Shown: positions 38,444-46,217 of the stretch, in pieces
Layout of the letters: each line of letters begins with the position of its first letter
Position numbering within the stretch: the stretch's first letter is position 1
DNA from: Acidovorax sp. Root219
GTDB taxonomy: Bacteria; Pseudomonadota; Gammaproteobacteria; Burkholderiales; Burkholderiaceae_C
Direction: 5' to 3'
NCBI RefSeq assembly: GCF_001428665.1
Contig: NZ_LMIJ01000001.1
Span: 420,424-484,423, forward strand
DNA length: 64,000 bases
The notes under the pieces: model-generated
Told to the model about the DNA's origin: nothing
Seen by the model: only the letters and a program-made list of their open reading frames with translations
Database searches by the model: none
Program-made: the position numbers and the translations under genes

Positions 38444-39313
38444 ATGCAATCTTCCTGGGCAATCAAAGCAGCCTGCGCAGCCATCGCATCAACGCTGGCG
38501 CTGTCAGCATCGGCAATCGAAATCGACGTGTCCGGCTCGTCGTTTCAGAGCACCGGGAAGGACACCATTGTCATCAAGCGCTTGGCTGTACCTGGCGCCG
38601 GCAACTGGGATGTGACGTTCAAATGGGATCCGAACTCAGTTACGTTCGTGCCTCAGGCGGTTTCGCAAAGCACAACTGCCTCGCTCAAACTATCCGGTCC
38701 CACTACGGTAAATGAGTCGAGCTCCATCACCTTGGCGGCTGTCGTTCAAAATGCCGATGGAACAACCGTCGCCGCAAATCCTACATGGACCGTGGTGCCT
38801 GCGTCGGCCGGCTCGATATCATCTTCTGGCGTCTTCACCGCCTCCAGTGTTACGGCCGATGTCAACGCCGTTGCCACTGCCAGCTTCACGCATCAAGGGC
38901 AACCCCTGACGGCCACTTACTCTGTGAAGGTCGTGAACGTGGCCGCAGTTGGCCGCACTTGCAGTGGTGTTCTTGAAGCGCGTTCGAGCCAATCGCTTTC
39001 TGGGGATTTCACGGTTGAGCCAGACAACCGCAAAATCAACATGCGGGTAACTGCAACTGCAGGAAATCCGTACTTCTTCACCAGCTCACTGTTCTTCATC
39101 CAAGGCACGAACACGGTTGATGTTTCGTTGTACACCTTCGATGCCGATTCTGCGGTGCTGGTGCCTTCCGGTGGCTGGAGTGGTTCAGGACAACTGGTCT
39201 CGCCCGGTTCAAAGGAGGGCGTTATTGCAGCCGTTCCCACAATCATCAATTTGGCTCAACCTTTCGAGATCCGCTACACCGGCGCGAGCGGTGCGACAAG
39301 TCTGCGCTGCTAA
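38444..39313 (+). CDS. Secreted Ig-like (Big_2-type) domain protein of lower GC
   Basis: A 289-residue protein with a signal peptide (QSSWAIKAACAAIASTLALSASA), then beta-rich sequence resembling bacterial Ig-like domains (VNESSSITLAAVVQNADGTT, SAGSISSSGVFTASS) and a C-terminal domain ending in Cys after a disulfide-capable Cys (RTCSGVLEA). Base composition is clearly lower in GC than neighbours and codon use differs, suggesting transfer. Its stop directly abuts the prophage remnant. Function unknown; surface or secreted adhesive role is only a guess. Confidence 0.7.
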   Translation: MQSSWAIKAACAAIASTLALSASAIEIDVSGSSFQSTGKDTIVIKRLAVPGAGNWDVTFKWDPNSVTFVPQAVSQSTTASLKLSGPTTVNESSSITLAAVVQNADGTTVAANPTWTVVPASAGSISSSGVFTASSVTADVNAVATASFTHQGQPLTATYSVKVVNVAAVGRTCSGVLEARSSQSLSGDFTVEPDNRKINMRVTATAGNPYFFTSSLFFIQGTNTVDVSLYTFDADSAVLVPSGGWSGSGQLVSPGSKEGVIAAVPTIINLAQPFEIRYTGASGATSLRC

Positions 39314-39341
39314 GGGGCTGAAGTCGACTGGGGTGCAATCC

Positions 39342-39488
39342 AGCTGGCGGCTCCTTTCCGAACGGCCAGCCCTCGGGCGCGGCGTCGGTCTTGTAGCCCT
39401 GGGCGTCCACCACCGGACCAGCTGCAGGGGTCGCTGGGGCGGGCTTCCGCTTCCGGCCAGCACCGGGTCGGGCTCCACCACGAGGCAT
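39342..39488 (-). pseudogene. Phage terminase small subunit, truncated
   Basis: Starts MPRGGARPGAGRKRKPAP, the hallmark N-terminus of phage small terminase subunits, and stays terminase-like for about 49 residues to FGKEPPA. The frame then runs on without homology to 39246, into the end of the Ig-like gene. The rest of the gene is lost. It marks the left edge of the prophage remnant. Confidence 0.7.
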
Positions 39489-39877
39489 TTTTCAATCCTT
39501 TGATTCTTTGATTTCCCCTGGCTGGAATTCAAACAGGGGGTTTTTGGCGCGCGTGGGATACGACGGGGTTTCCTGGCTTTCCAGGTTTTGGAGTTTTCCC
39601 CCGCCTACCCCCTGGCGGTTTTCCCTGACCGTTTGCACCACTGAGGAGGGCTACACTCGTCGCCGGTGGCCGCAAGCCGCCCGGACCTCGCAAGGGGCTG
39701 AAGGTGAACGGGGTAAGCGCCCCTTACGGCTGTGCCGCGGACAAGCGCTTAACTCTGGAGCCGAACCCGCTGTTAAGCCATCCTAGGCAGGCAGGCAGCT
39801 AGTGCCCGGCAAGGCACGATAAAAATGCCGACTCTGTACAAGTTGGCGGGCCCGCTGACGCGAACCTGGAGTGATCC
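39489..39877. other. Non-coding prophage stretch
   Basis: About 390 bases without a convincing gene. Contains small inverted repeats (CCTGGC...CCAGG near 39575) and a segment AAGGGGCTGAAG shared near 39310 and 39690. Probably the former region upstream of the terminase genes; no clear RNA gene recognised. Confidence 0.4.
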
Positions 39878-39970
39878 ATGATCACGCTCAGTGTGCAGCA
39901 TGGAAAGCTGAAGGTTGCTTTGACGTTCCCCGTCAACGCGATCTTGGCAATCCTCGGGATACTGCTTTAA
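39878..39970 (+). CDS. 30-residue hydrophobic peptide
   Basis: ATG 39878 begins MITLSVQHGKLKVALTF, followed by a hydrophobic C-terminus NAILAILGILL. TGGAG lies ten bases before the start, and a hairpin terminator follows 5 bases after the stop, as for a complete small transcription unit. It could be a small membrane peptide of phage or toxin type. No homology claimed. Confidence 0.45.
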   Translation: MITLSVQHGKLKVALTFPVNAILAILGILL

Positions 39971-39974
39971 AGGG

Positions 39975-40004
39975 AGGGCGGGGTTTCGGCTCCGCCCTAC
40001 TTTT
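39975..40004. terminator. Rho-independent terminator (hairpin overlapping HNH stop)
   Basis: AGGGCGGGG-TTTCGG-CTCCGCCCT, one mismatch in nine pairs, followed by a T run on the plus strand. It ends the 30-residue ORF transcript and overlaps the stop of the HNH gene on the other strand, so may act for both. Confidence 0.65.
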
Positions 40005-40335
40005 GACTCCATCCACGACTCGCCCTCAGTCCGGCCTCTCGCGCCGTCTTCTTCGCGTGGCAGCGGTCTGTCCCAGAGCACAGCAGTTGCAGGTTTGCTA
40101 GCGCCATGGCATCACCACCCTGCTCAAGGGGAACGATGTGATCCACGTCGTGGTCAGCTCTCACCAGCCCACATGCGGCACAGGTGAAGCAATCGCGCTC
40201 CTGCACTGCGGCCTTGCGGGCCATCCATGCGCTACCTCTCACCCGTTCGGATACTCCCGCCTTCGTGGCAAGAACTCGAACCGGGTTGGAGTTGATGGCG
40301 GTCAGCCTGGGCTTGATGGTCTGCAGGCGGCCCAT
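39997..40335 (-). CDS. Phage HNH endonuclease
   Basis: A 112-residue small HNH nuclease as found next to terminase genes in tailed phages, where it supports DNA packaging. Zn-binding Cys pair CAACGLVRADHDVDH, HNH core DHIVPLEQGGDAMALANLQLLC, then CHAKKT. GAGGGG precedes ATG 40335. Order HNH then small terminase is the phage norm. Confidence 0.88.
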   Translation of the reverse strand: MGRLQTIKPRLTAINSNPVRVLATKAGVSERVRGSAWMARKAAVQERDCFTCAACGLVRADHDVDHIVPLEQGGDAMALANLQLLCSGTDRCHAKKTAREAGLRASRGWSQK

Positions 40336-40397
40336 GTTCTACCCCTCGGAAACGAAAAAGCCACCCGAAGGTGGCACTTTTGGTTTGCAAATAAACT

Positions 40398-41210
40398 CTA
40401 TCCCAGCCTGGCAAGGAACTCATTGATAGCGCTTACCGCCCCTGGCGCAGCCGCCATCCCTTGCGTCCAGGCGGACACGCCATTCAGCAACCCACCAAGG
40501 GCGTACTTACTCGGCGATGGCTGTTCAGCCTCGTTCTCCAGCACTTCCAAGCTACGCAGTCGGGCCGCGCGCTCTTGTTCAGCAATCGTGGTATCGCTTT
40601 CGACCACGCTGCGAAGCTCCGATATCGCCTTCAACAAAGCCGCCAAGCTATCCCCTGACATGCCAACATGCTGGCTGCTGTGAACGGTGTTGCTGTTCCC
40701 GACAACAGCGGTTGCAACGGGGCCATGGAACACCGCTTGAGGCGCTGGCATCAGCGCTCGAAGTTTGCCTGGCACGTCCATCCTCAGCCGCGCGACGTAG
40801 CTTTCGGTGACGACCTTCACACGATCGTTGAAGCTGGATTCAAACTGAGTCTGGAATCCGTCTTGGATCGCGGGCACCGAACTAGTCGCAATGCCAAAGA
40901 GCTGCTTTGCAATTGCGTCGGCGACCGCACTGTACAGCTCCTGAATTTCTTGAATTCGAGAACCCGCTTCATCTCCCAAGTAGGAAACAGACAACTGCAG
41001 AACGTCCTCATAAAGGACTTTGGCGTGCATGTCAAAAACAGACTTACCAGCCTCGAAAACGGCCATAGTCGTGCGCGAGCCATGCAACACCCCGTGTGCC
41101 ATGCTCTCAGCACGAACCCGCAATACCCTGTCTCGAAAGAGCGTGTCAGCAGAAGACACGTGAGCCACAAGGGCCGGGCCGACATCGGCAATTAGGTTTG
41201 TAGTGGCCAT
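40398..41210 (-). CDS. Hypothetical protein in prophage (270 aa)
   Basis: Soluble, mostly helical protein starting MATTNLIADVGPALVAHVSS, with a charged helix in the second half (KAISELRSVVESDTTIAEQE, RLRSLEVLENEAEQPSP), no signal or membrane segment. GC lower than host genes. No recognised domain. Same strand as the neighbouring phage genes. It is a cargo-type gene; a host-interaction role is possible but not shown. Confidence 0.6.
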   Translation of the reverse strand: MATTNLIADVGPALVAHVSSADTLFRDRVLRVRAESMAHGVLHGSRTTMAVFEAGKSVFDMHAKVLYEDVLQLSVSYLGDEAGSRIQEIQELYSAVADAIAKQLFGIATSSVPAIQDGFQTQFESSFNDRVKVVTESYVARLRMDVPGKLRALMPAPQAVFHGPVATAVVGNSNTVHSSQHVGMSGDSLAALLKAISELRSVVESDTTIAEQERAARLRSLEVLENEAEQPSPSKYALGGLLNGVSAWTQGMAAAPGAVSAINEFLARLG

Positions 41211-41373
41211 TTGGAATCCTCTATTTCCGACATGGTACGCCACCTATTTTCAGTCAATCTATCGCCATCGGACTTCCCCTGAGGGTGGCAACTGCCGTTC
41301 GCTTTCCAGCTCCAAAGCTTGCGGGGAGATTCCGCCTGCCGCCGACGCTGGCTGTCGGGATGCGGTCGATGAA

Positions 41374-41450
41374 TGGTTGCGATGGGCCGATTCGAACGGC
41401 CGACATACGGGGTATGAACCCGTTGCTCTACCTGGCTGAGCTACATCGCG
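41374..41450 (-). tRNA. tRNA-Met(CAT) in prophage remnant
   Basis: 77 bases with encoded CCA. D arm GCTC/GAGC; anticodon stem ACGGG/CCCGT with loop TTCATAC, anticodon CAT; T arm GGCCG/CGGCC with TTCGAAT; acceptor CGCGATG/CATCGCA. Position 1 C faces A72, the unpaired end typical of initiator tRNA, and the anticodon stem has three G:C pairs. The D stem, however, is of elongator type (C11:G24). Confidence 0.9.
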
Positions 41451-41542
41451 GAAATGGTTGCGGCGGGTGTGCCTCGAACCTAGGGGGTTCGGGCAGCCTG
41501 CCGATGTCTTTGGCACACTTCTAGCTCTTTGAAGGGAAAAGC

Positions 41543-42292
41543 ATGGAGAAAGAAAAATATCAACGCCCCGCTTTGGGCTGGGTAGTGACGGCGCTTGGAA
41601 TCGCAGGATCCGTGGCCTATCTGTTTTTTCTGAATTGGCTGGTGAACGGCAAGTGGGGAGCTTTGCGCGCCCCTGACGTAAAGCTTAATGAGCTTGGCGA
41701 CTTTCTAGCCGGTGCGTTCGGCCCCTTGGCGATCTGGTGGCTTGTGCTCGGCTATTTTCAGCAGGGGCGCGAACTCAAAATCAATTCAGATGCCTTGTTG
41801 CTTCAGCTCCAAGAACTCGAAAACTCTGTGCAACAACAGGGCAGGCTAGTGGGCATCACACAAGATCAGTACACGCTAGACACGAAAGTTTTTGACGCTA
41901 ACCAAGCCGCTGCGAAGCTTGCCGCAGACAACCGTACGCGGCAGGCACAACCAGTCTTCAAGTTCAAATCGGATGGATACGACCGCATGCCTGACAACAG
42001 AAAGCATATTCATAAACTACGGGTGACAAACATTGGGCATGCGTGCTCAGATTTGACCATCTACACCGACTCTCTTTTTATTCCTCACTCACCTGAAAAC
42101 GTAGACCATTTGGATCGCACTCAGGGTTTCTCCATGCAGTTTGTTATCGACCACGATGAAGGTGAAACCAGCGAAATGACGTTTACTTTTGTCGATGGCG
42201 AACAAAACCTTGGATCGCAAAAGTTCACCGTTGACATGCAGTACACAGCGGTGAGAGTGCTTTCGCCGAAGCCCGACCTAACGGAGTATTAA
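41543..42292 (+). CDS. Membrane-anchored hypothetical protein (249 aa)
   Basis: Two N-terminal hydrophobic segments (ALGIAGSVAYLFFLNWLV and FGPLAIWWLVLGYFQQG) with a GDFLAGAF link, then a coiled-coil (LLLQLQELENSVQQQGRL) and a beta-rich C-terminal domain. The N-terminal pattern is common in unknown proteins of mobile elements. GAAGGGAAAAGC precedes ATG 41543. Low GC. Opposite in strand to the phage genes, so an independent cargo (moron-like) gene. Confidence 0.65.
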   Translation: MEKEKYQRPALGWVVTALGIAGSVAYLFFLNWLVNGKWGALRAPDVKLNELGDFLAGAFGPLAIWWLVLGYFQQGRELKINSDALLLQLQELENSVQQQGRLVGITQDQYTLDTKVFDANQAAAKLAADNRTRQAQPVFKFKSDGYDRMPDNRKHIHKLRVTNIGHACSDLTIYTDSLFIPHSPENVDHLDRTQGFSMQFVIDHDEGETSEMTFTFVDGEQNLGSQKFTVDMQYTAVRVLSPKPDLTEY

Positions 42293-42326
42293 AAAAGCCC
42301 GCGAGGCGTGAACCTGGCGGGCTTGA
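42291..42326 (-). terminator. Rho-independent terminator, minus strand
   Basis: On the minus strand AAGCCCGC-N14-GCGGGCTT is followed by T residues. It ends transcription from the phage genes on the minus strand and abuts the stop codon of the divergent membrane-protein gene. Confidence 0.75.
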
Positions 42327-42468
42327 AATGTCTGGGCGTGCGATTCCTACGAAGGTTTGCCGGTCCCGGCTCCCCGCCGGGTGGTGCTTTCGTAGGGCCT
42401 GCAGGTCTGCTGATCTGCAACGGTAGACGCCGATATCGTTGGCGTCTGCGTTGACGGGCGCAATGCTA

Positions 42469-43161
42469 TCACACCTTTCCCGCGGCAAAGTGCTTCAACA
42501 GCGGCACGCTCTTCAACGCCCGCCGTGCGCCAGCCCTCGCCCGATCCACATTGCGCTCGATGTGCTCGCTGATTGCCCGGCCATCCTCCCCATGCGGCAC
42601 TGGGCGCCGGCCCGACCCGTGGCACACCTTGCAAGGCGTCTTGCTCTGCACGTTGGTGCCTGATAGCACCTGCCACATGGTCCCATTGCAGGCGGTGCAG
42701 TTGCGGTCGGCCCACCAGCCCAGCACGTCCAGCAGCTTCACAGATGGGTCGGCCATCCCGCGCGCCACCACCCACGGCAAAAGCCCGGCATGCGGGTCCA
42801 TCAGCGCGGGCAGGCTCTTCAGGCGCCCAAGGATGCGGCGGCGCTCGGTGGCCAAGAGCTCCTCGGCCGCGGCCCGTGCACCAGGCAGGTCCAGGGCCTG
42901 CACCTTGCGCCCCTTCTTGCCCATGGTCACCCGGGGTATGGTCTCGGCAAGGCGCTGGATGTCCTCGTGCGTCAGGCGCTTGGGCTTGGCGCAGCCGCCC
43001 CATTCAGTCATCAGCTGGTACACCATGCGGCCCACGGGGAACGGGGCCTTGCCGGCGGCAATGAGCAGGTCCACGTCGCCGCGGCGCTCCAGGCTCACGG
43101 TCAGGTCGCTGCTGCTCGCGGCGAGGGTCAGGCGCTCGTCAAAATCTGCTGTCGCGGTCAT
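42469..43161 (-). CDS. Phage Cys-rich protein (DnaJ-like zinc finger), antiterminator-like position
   Basis: A 230-residue protein with paired CxxC motifs (CTACNG and CKVCHGSG) as in DnaJ central-type zinc fingers. Basic helices follow. It lies downstream of NinG in the place where lambdoid phages keep Q-type antiterminators and NinX-like genes; which of these it is cannot be decided. AAAGGGG before ATG 43161; GTG 43167 is an alternative start and overlaps the upstream frame. Confidence 0.6.
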   Translation of the reverse strand: MTATADFDERLTLAASSSDLTVSLERRGDVDLLIAAGKAPFPVGRMVYQLMTEWGGCAKPKRLTHEDIQRLAETIPRVTMGKKGRKVQALDLPGARAAAEELLATERRRILGRLKSLPALMDPHAGLLPWVVARGMADPSVKLLDVLGWWADRNCTACNGTMWQVLSGTNVQSKTPCKVCHGSGRRPVPHGEDGRAISEHIERNVDRARAGARRALKSVPLLKHFAAGKV

Positions 43162-43163
43162 CT

Positions 43164-43426
43164 TCACCCCTTTGGTTTTCTGGAATTGCTCAGCGCCTGC
43201 ATGCGCGCGTGTTCTGCCTTCACGGCGACATGGCCGGCGGCGATGTTCTCGGGGCCGAACACGTCGTGCAGCTCGCCCCGGTATGCGTCGGTGAGGGCCC
43301 GCTGGCGCAGGGAAGCCCAGAACTGCGGCCCGTTGGCCAGAGCGCGCACCTTGCAGCGCTGGCAGCGGGCGTGATACCCCCCCAATGGCGTTTGGTCTCG
43401 GCCTGGGTGCAGTCGGGGCACGTCAT
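43164..43426 (-). pseudogene. Phage CxxC protein, frameshifted at a seven-G run
   Basis: MTCPDCTQAETKRHW starts at 43426 in one frame, and its continuation GGYHARCQRCKVRALANG reads in another. The break is at the run of seven C (43377-43383; G on the coding strand). A gain or loss of one or two bases there would restore an 80-odd-residue protein with two CxxC pairs. The stop overlaps the next gene's start region. Confidence 0.6.
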
Positions 43427-43870
43427 CGGCTGGCCTCCAGGTCCTTCAGCTTCTGGCGGTACTCGTCCCGGATGCCGCGCACCTCGTCGTGCGTCCATTT
43501 CCGAACCCGGTTGTCTGTCTCCAGCGCCAGCACGCGGGCTTCCCCGATCCTGGCCACAACTCCCTGACGGAACGCGCCATAGGTGGTGCCGCCTGGGCGG
43601 TTGCAGTTCTTTCGCTGGGCGAACACGTTGTCTTCGTTGAAGCGCAGGTGTCCGGCGGTGCTTCGGCTGCGGAAGTGCCCCGCATCCACCGACCCGCCCG
43701 GCTTCATGGGCTCGAAGGGCTGGCTACAGCAAATGCACGGCAGTCCAAGGTCCCGCGCGCGGATGTAGGCATTGAAAGCCTCTTGCGCCTCGGCGATCAG
43801 CTCGGGCAGGCGCTTGACGGCCTCCTTGCGGCGGCGGAACTCCGCGCGGCCTACCTTGGCCTCTGCCTTC
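43423..43870 (-). pseudogene. ninG: NinG recombination protein, N-terminally truncated
   Basis: The C-terminal 149 residues of lambda NinG (Rap)-family proteins remain: EAFNAYIRARDLGLPCICC, HFRSRSTAGHLRFNEDN, AQRKNCNRPGG. Its N-terminus is replaced at about 43868-43885 by antisense integrase sequence. NinG aids phage recombination. The open frame continues to 44001 but is not NinG-like there. Confidence 0.75.
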
Positions 43871-43879
43871 GAGCTGGTT

Positions 43880-44563
43880 TGCAAGCACCCGAATACCCTA
43901 CCCAACCCCACCGCCGGCATCGACAACATAAAGGTGCAGAAGGGCCAGTCTGACCCCTTCGCGCCCGACGAGGTGGAGGAGATCCTGGCCACCATCGGCA
44001 AGCAGTGGGGAGAGGTGTTTCAGGACTATTTCGAATTCAGCATGTTCGCAGGCCTGCGCGCCAGCGACCAGATAGCGCTGATGTGGGAGGACGTGGACCT
44101 GCGCCTCGGTCGGGTGGTCGTTCGGCGGGCCAGGGTGATGGGGCAGAACAAGGAGCGCACAAAGACCCACGTCGAGCGCGAGGTGGAGTTGAACGGCCGT
44201 GCGCTGGCCGTGCTACACCGCCAACGGGCGCGCACCCAGGCCGTGGGCAAGCAGGTGTTCTACAACCCCGCCACCAGCCGCGCCTACGTGGATGAGCAAA
44301 AGCAGCTGCAGGTGTGGACCAGGAGCCTGCGGACCAGCCAAGTGCGCTACCGCCCGCCAAAGGAATGCCGCGACACCAGCGTCACCCTGGCCCTGATGGC
44401 GGGCGCCAATCCGGTTTGGGTGGCGAACCAGCACGGGTACTCGGTACAGGTGATGATGCGGGGCTATGCCAAGTGGATTCCCAGCGCTGACAAGGGATCC
44501 AATTTGGCGGCGGTGAACCAAGCAATAGGGCACACATCAGAAGCCCGAAAAAACATGATTTAG
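43880..44563 (+). pseudogene. Phage tyrosine integrase, N-terminally truncated, catalytic site altered
   Basis: About 228 residues of a tyrosine recombinase catalytic domain survive. Arg I is in GLRASDQIALMW; the K-x-x-R box is in KECRDT; the nucleophile Tyr is in GYAKWI. The conserved His/Trp of the third motif is Tyr (HGYSVQ). The N-terminal arm- and core-binding domains are missing. It faces the tRNA-Ser 3' end, the normal position for an integrase beside its attachment site. Confidence 0.8.
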
Positions 44564-44609
44564 GACCTGAATAGGTTCAGCGTCGAAGGGCAGGAAGCCA
44601 GAAAACAGA

Positions 44610-44643
44610 AAACCCCCAAGCAGATCAACTACTTAGGGGTTTC
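44610..44643 (-). terminator. Terminator after tRNA-Ser
   Basis: On the minus strand AACCCCTAAG...CTTGGGGGTT forms a stem followed by T residues, six bases beyond the tRNA 3' end. Confidence 0.75.
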
Positions 44644-44648
44644 GGTTT

Positions 44649-44741
44649 TGGCGGAAACGGAGGGATTCGAACCCTCGATGAGGCTCTACACCCCATACTC
44701 CCTTAGCAGGGGAGCACCTTCGGCCACTCGGTCACGTTTCC
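44649..44741 (-). tRNA. tRNA-Ser(GCT)
   Basis: 93 bases with encoded CCA, long variable arm, acceptor GGAAACG/CGTTTCC, anticodon loop CTGCTAA. It lies downstream of lysC as in other Burkholderiales. Its 3' end faces the integrase remnant, so it was probably the prophage attachment site. Confidence 0.95.
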
Positions 44742-44802
44742 AATCCAGCTATTATGCCCCATTTTTGGAGCACTTCAGCCGAGATGGGGGCTGTTGGATC
44801 AA

Positions 44803-46071
44803 TCAGGCCACGGGCTGGTCCAGCTCGAAAGCCTTGTGCAGCGCGCGCACGGCCAGCTCGACGTATTTTTCGTCGATCACGACCGAGGTCTTGATTTCCG
44901 AGGTGGAGATCATCTGGATGTTGATGCCCTCTTCGCTCAGCACGCGGAACATCTTGCTGGCCACGCCGACGTGGCTGCGCATGCCGATGCCGACGATGCT
45001 TACCTTGCAGATCTTGGCGTCGCCCACGACTTCCTGCGCGCCCAGCTCGGGCACGACCTTTTCCTTGAGCAGCTCGACGGTGCGCGCATAGTCGCCACGG
45101 TTCACGGTGAAGCTGAAGTCGGTCTTGCCGTCCTTGCTCAGGTTCTGGATGATCACGTCGACTTCGATGTTGGCATCGGCCACGGCGCCCAGGATCTGGT
45201 AGGCGATGCCTGGCTTGTCGGGCACGCCCAGCACGGAGATCTTGGCCTCGTCGCGGTTGAATGCGATGCCGGATACAACGGCTTGTTCCATTTTTTCGTC
45301 TTCCTCAAAAGTGATCAGCGTGCCGGACTTGGCTTCTTCGTTGATGTCGATGTCCCAGGGCGTGAAGCTCGACAGCACGCGCATGGGCACCTTGTACTTG
45401 CCTGCAAACTCCACCGAGCGGATCTGCAGGACCTTGCTGCCCAGGCTGGCCATCTCCAGCATCTCTTCGAAGCTGACGGTGTGCAGGCGGCGCGCTTCGG
45501 GCACGACGCGGGGGTCGGTGGTGTACACGCCGTCCACGTCGGTGTAGATCAGGCACTCGGCGGCCTTCATCGCGGCGGCCACGGCCACGGCGGAGGTGTC
45601 AGAGCCCCCACGGCCGAGCGTGGTGATGTTGCCGTCGTCGTCGATGCCCTGGAAACCCGTGACGATGACCACCTTGCCATTGGCCAGGTCAGCGCGCACG
45701 CGCTGGTCGTCGATGGACTCGATGCGCGCCTTGGTGTAGCTGCTGTCGGTGCGGATGGGCACCTGCCAGCCGGCATAGCTCACGGAGCCCATGCCTTCGG
45801 CCTGCAGCGCAATCGCCAGCAGCGCGGACGAGGCCTGCTCGCCGGTGGAGGCCAGCATGTCCAGCTCGCGGTTGTACGCCTCGGTGGCGCGCGCGGGCGC
45901 AAGCTCCTTGGCCAGGGCGAGCAAGCGATTGGTTTCGCCACTCATGGCGCTGGGCACGACCACCAGTTGGTGGCCTGCGCGGGCCCACTTGGCCACGCGC
46001 TTGGCGACGTTGCGGATGCGCTCGGGGGAGCCCATCGACGTGCCGCCGTATTTGTGAACGATCAATGCCAT
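44803..46071 (-). CDS. lysC: Aspartate kinase
   Basis: A 422-residue enzyme, first step of the aspartate pathway to Lys, Thr and Met. Kinase signature VHKYGGTSMGS at the start, GRGGSDTSAVA and TDVDGVYTTDP; C-terminal twin ACT domains (VLGVPDKPGIAYQILGAV, VSIVGIGMRSHVGVASK) give feedback control by lysine/threonine. ATG 46071 is set by homology, since no clear ribosome site precedes it. Confidence 0.96.
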   Translation of the reverse strand: MALIVHKYGGTSMGSPERIRNVAKRVAKWARAGHQLVVVPSAMSGETNRLLALAKELAPARATEAYNRELDMLASTGEQASSALLAIALQAEGMGSVSYAGWQVPIRTDSSYTKARIESIDDQRVRADLANGKVVIVTGFQGIDDDGNITTLGRGGSDTSAVAVAAAMKAAECLIYTDVDGVYTTDPRVVPEARRLHTVSFEEMLEMASLGSKVLQIRSVEFAGKYKVPMRVLSSFTPWDIDINEEAKSGTLITFEEDEKMEQAVVSGIAFNRDEAKISVLGVPDKPGIAYQILGAVADANIEVDVIIQNLSKDGKTDFSFTVNRGDYARTVELLKEKVVPELGAQEVVGDAKICKVSIVGIGMRSHVGVASKMFRVLSEEGINIQMISTSEIKTSVVIDEKYVELAVRALHKAFELDQPVA

Positions 46072-46217
46072 TGGATTTCTGGGGTGACGAAACACTTGCC
46101 ACGGCGCCGGTTGGACACTGTTTTGGCGCGCCGCTGTTTTTCGTGCAGATGGGAAAGCAGGGACCGGCCCGTGGTTTCCTGCCGAAACCAGCGCTGGTTT
46201 CATCAGGACGACACGGA

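Noticed and set aside
39310..39735. tmRNA-like GGGGCTGA segments near 39310 and 39690
   Set aside because: Only short matches; no tRNA-like domain or tag reading frame.
41451..41525. tRNA-like segment beside tRNA-Met, with a CGCAACCA-like end and GGTTCGAGG
   Set aside because: The arms do not form a tRNA (no matching acceptor or T stem); it folds as other hairpins. Probably a tRNA relic, not called.
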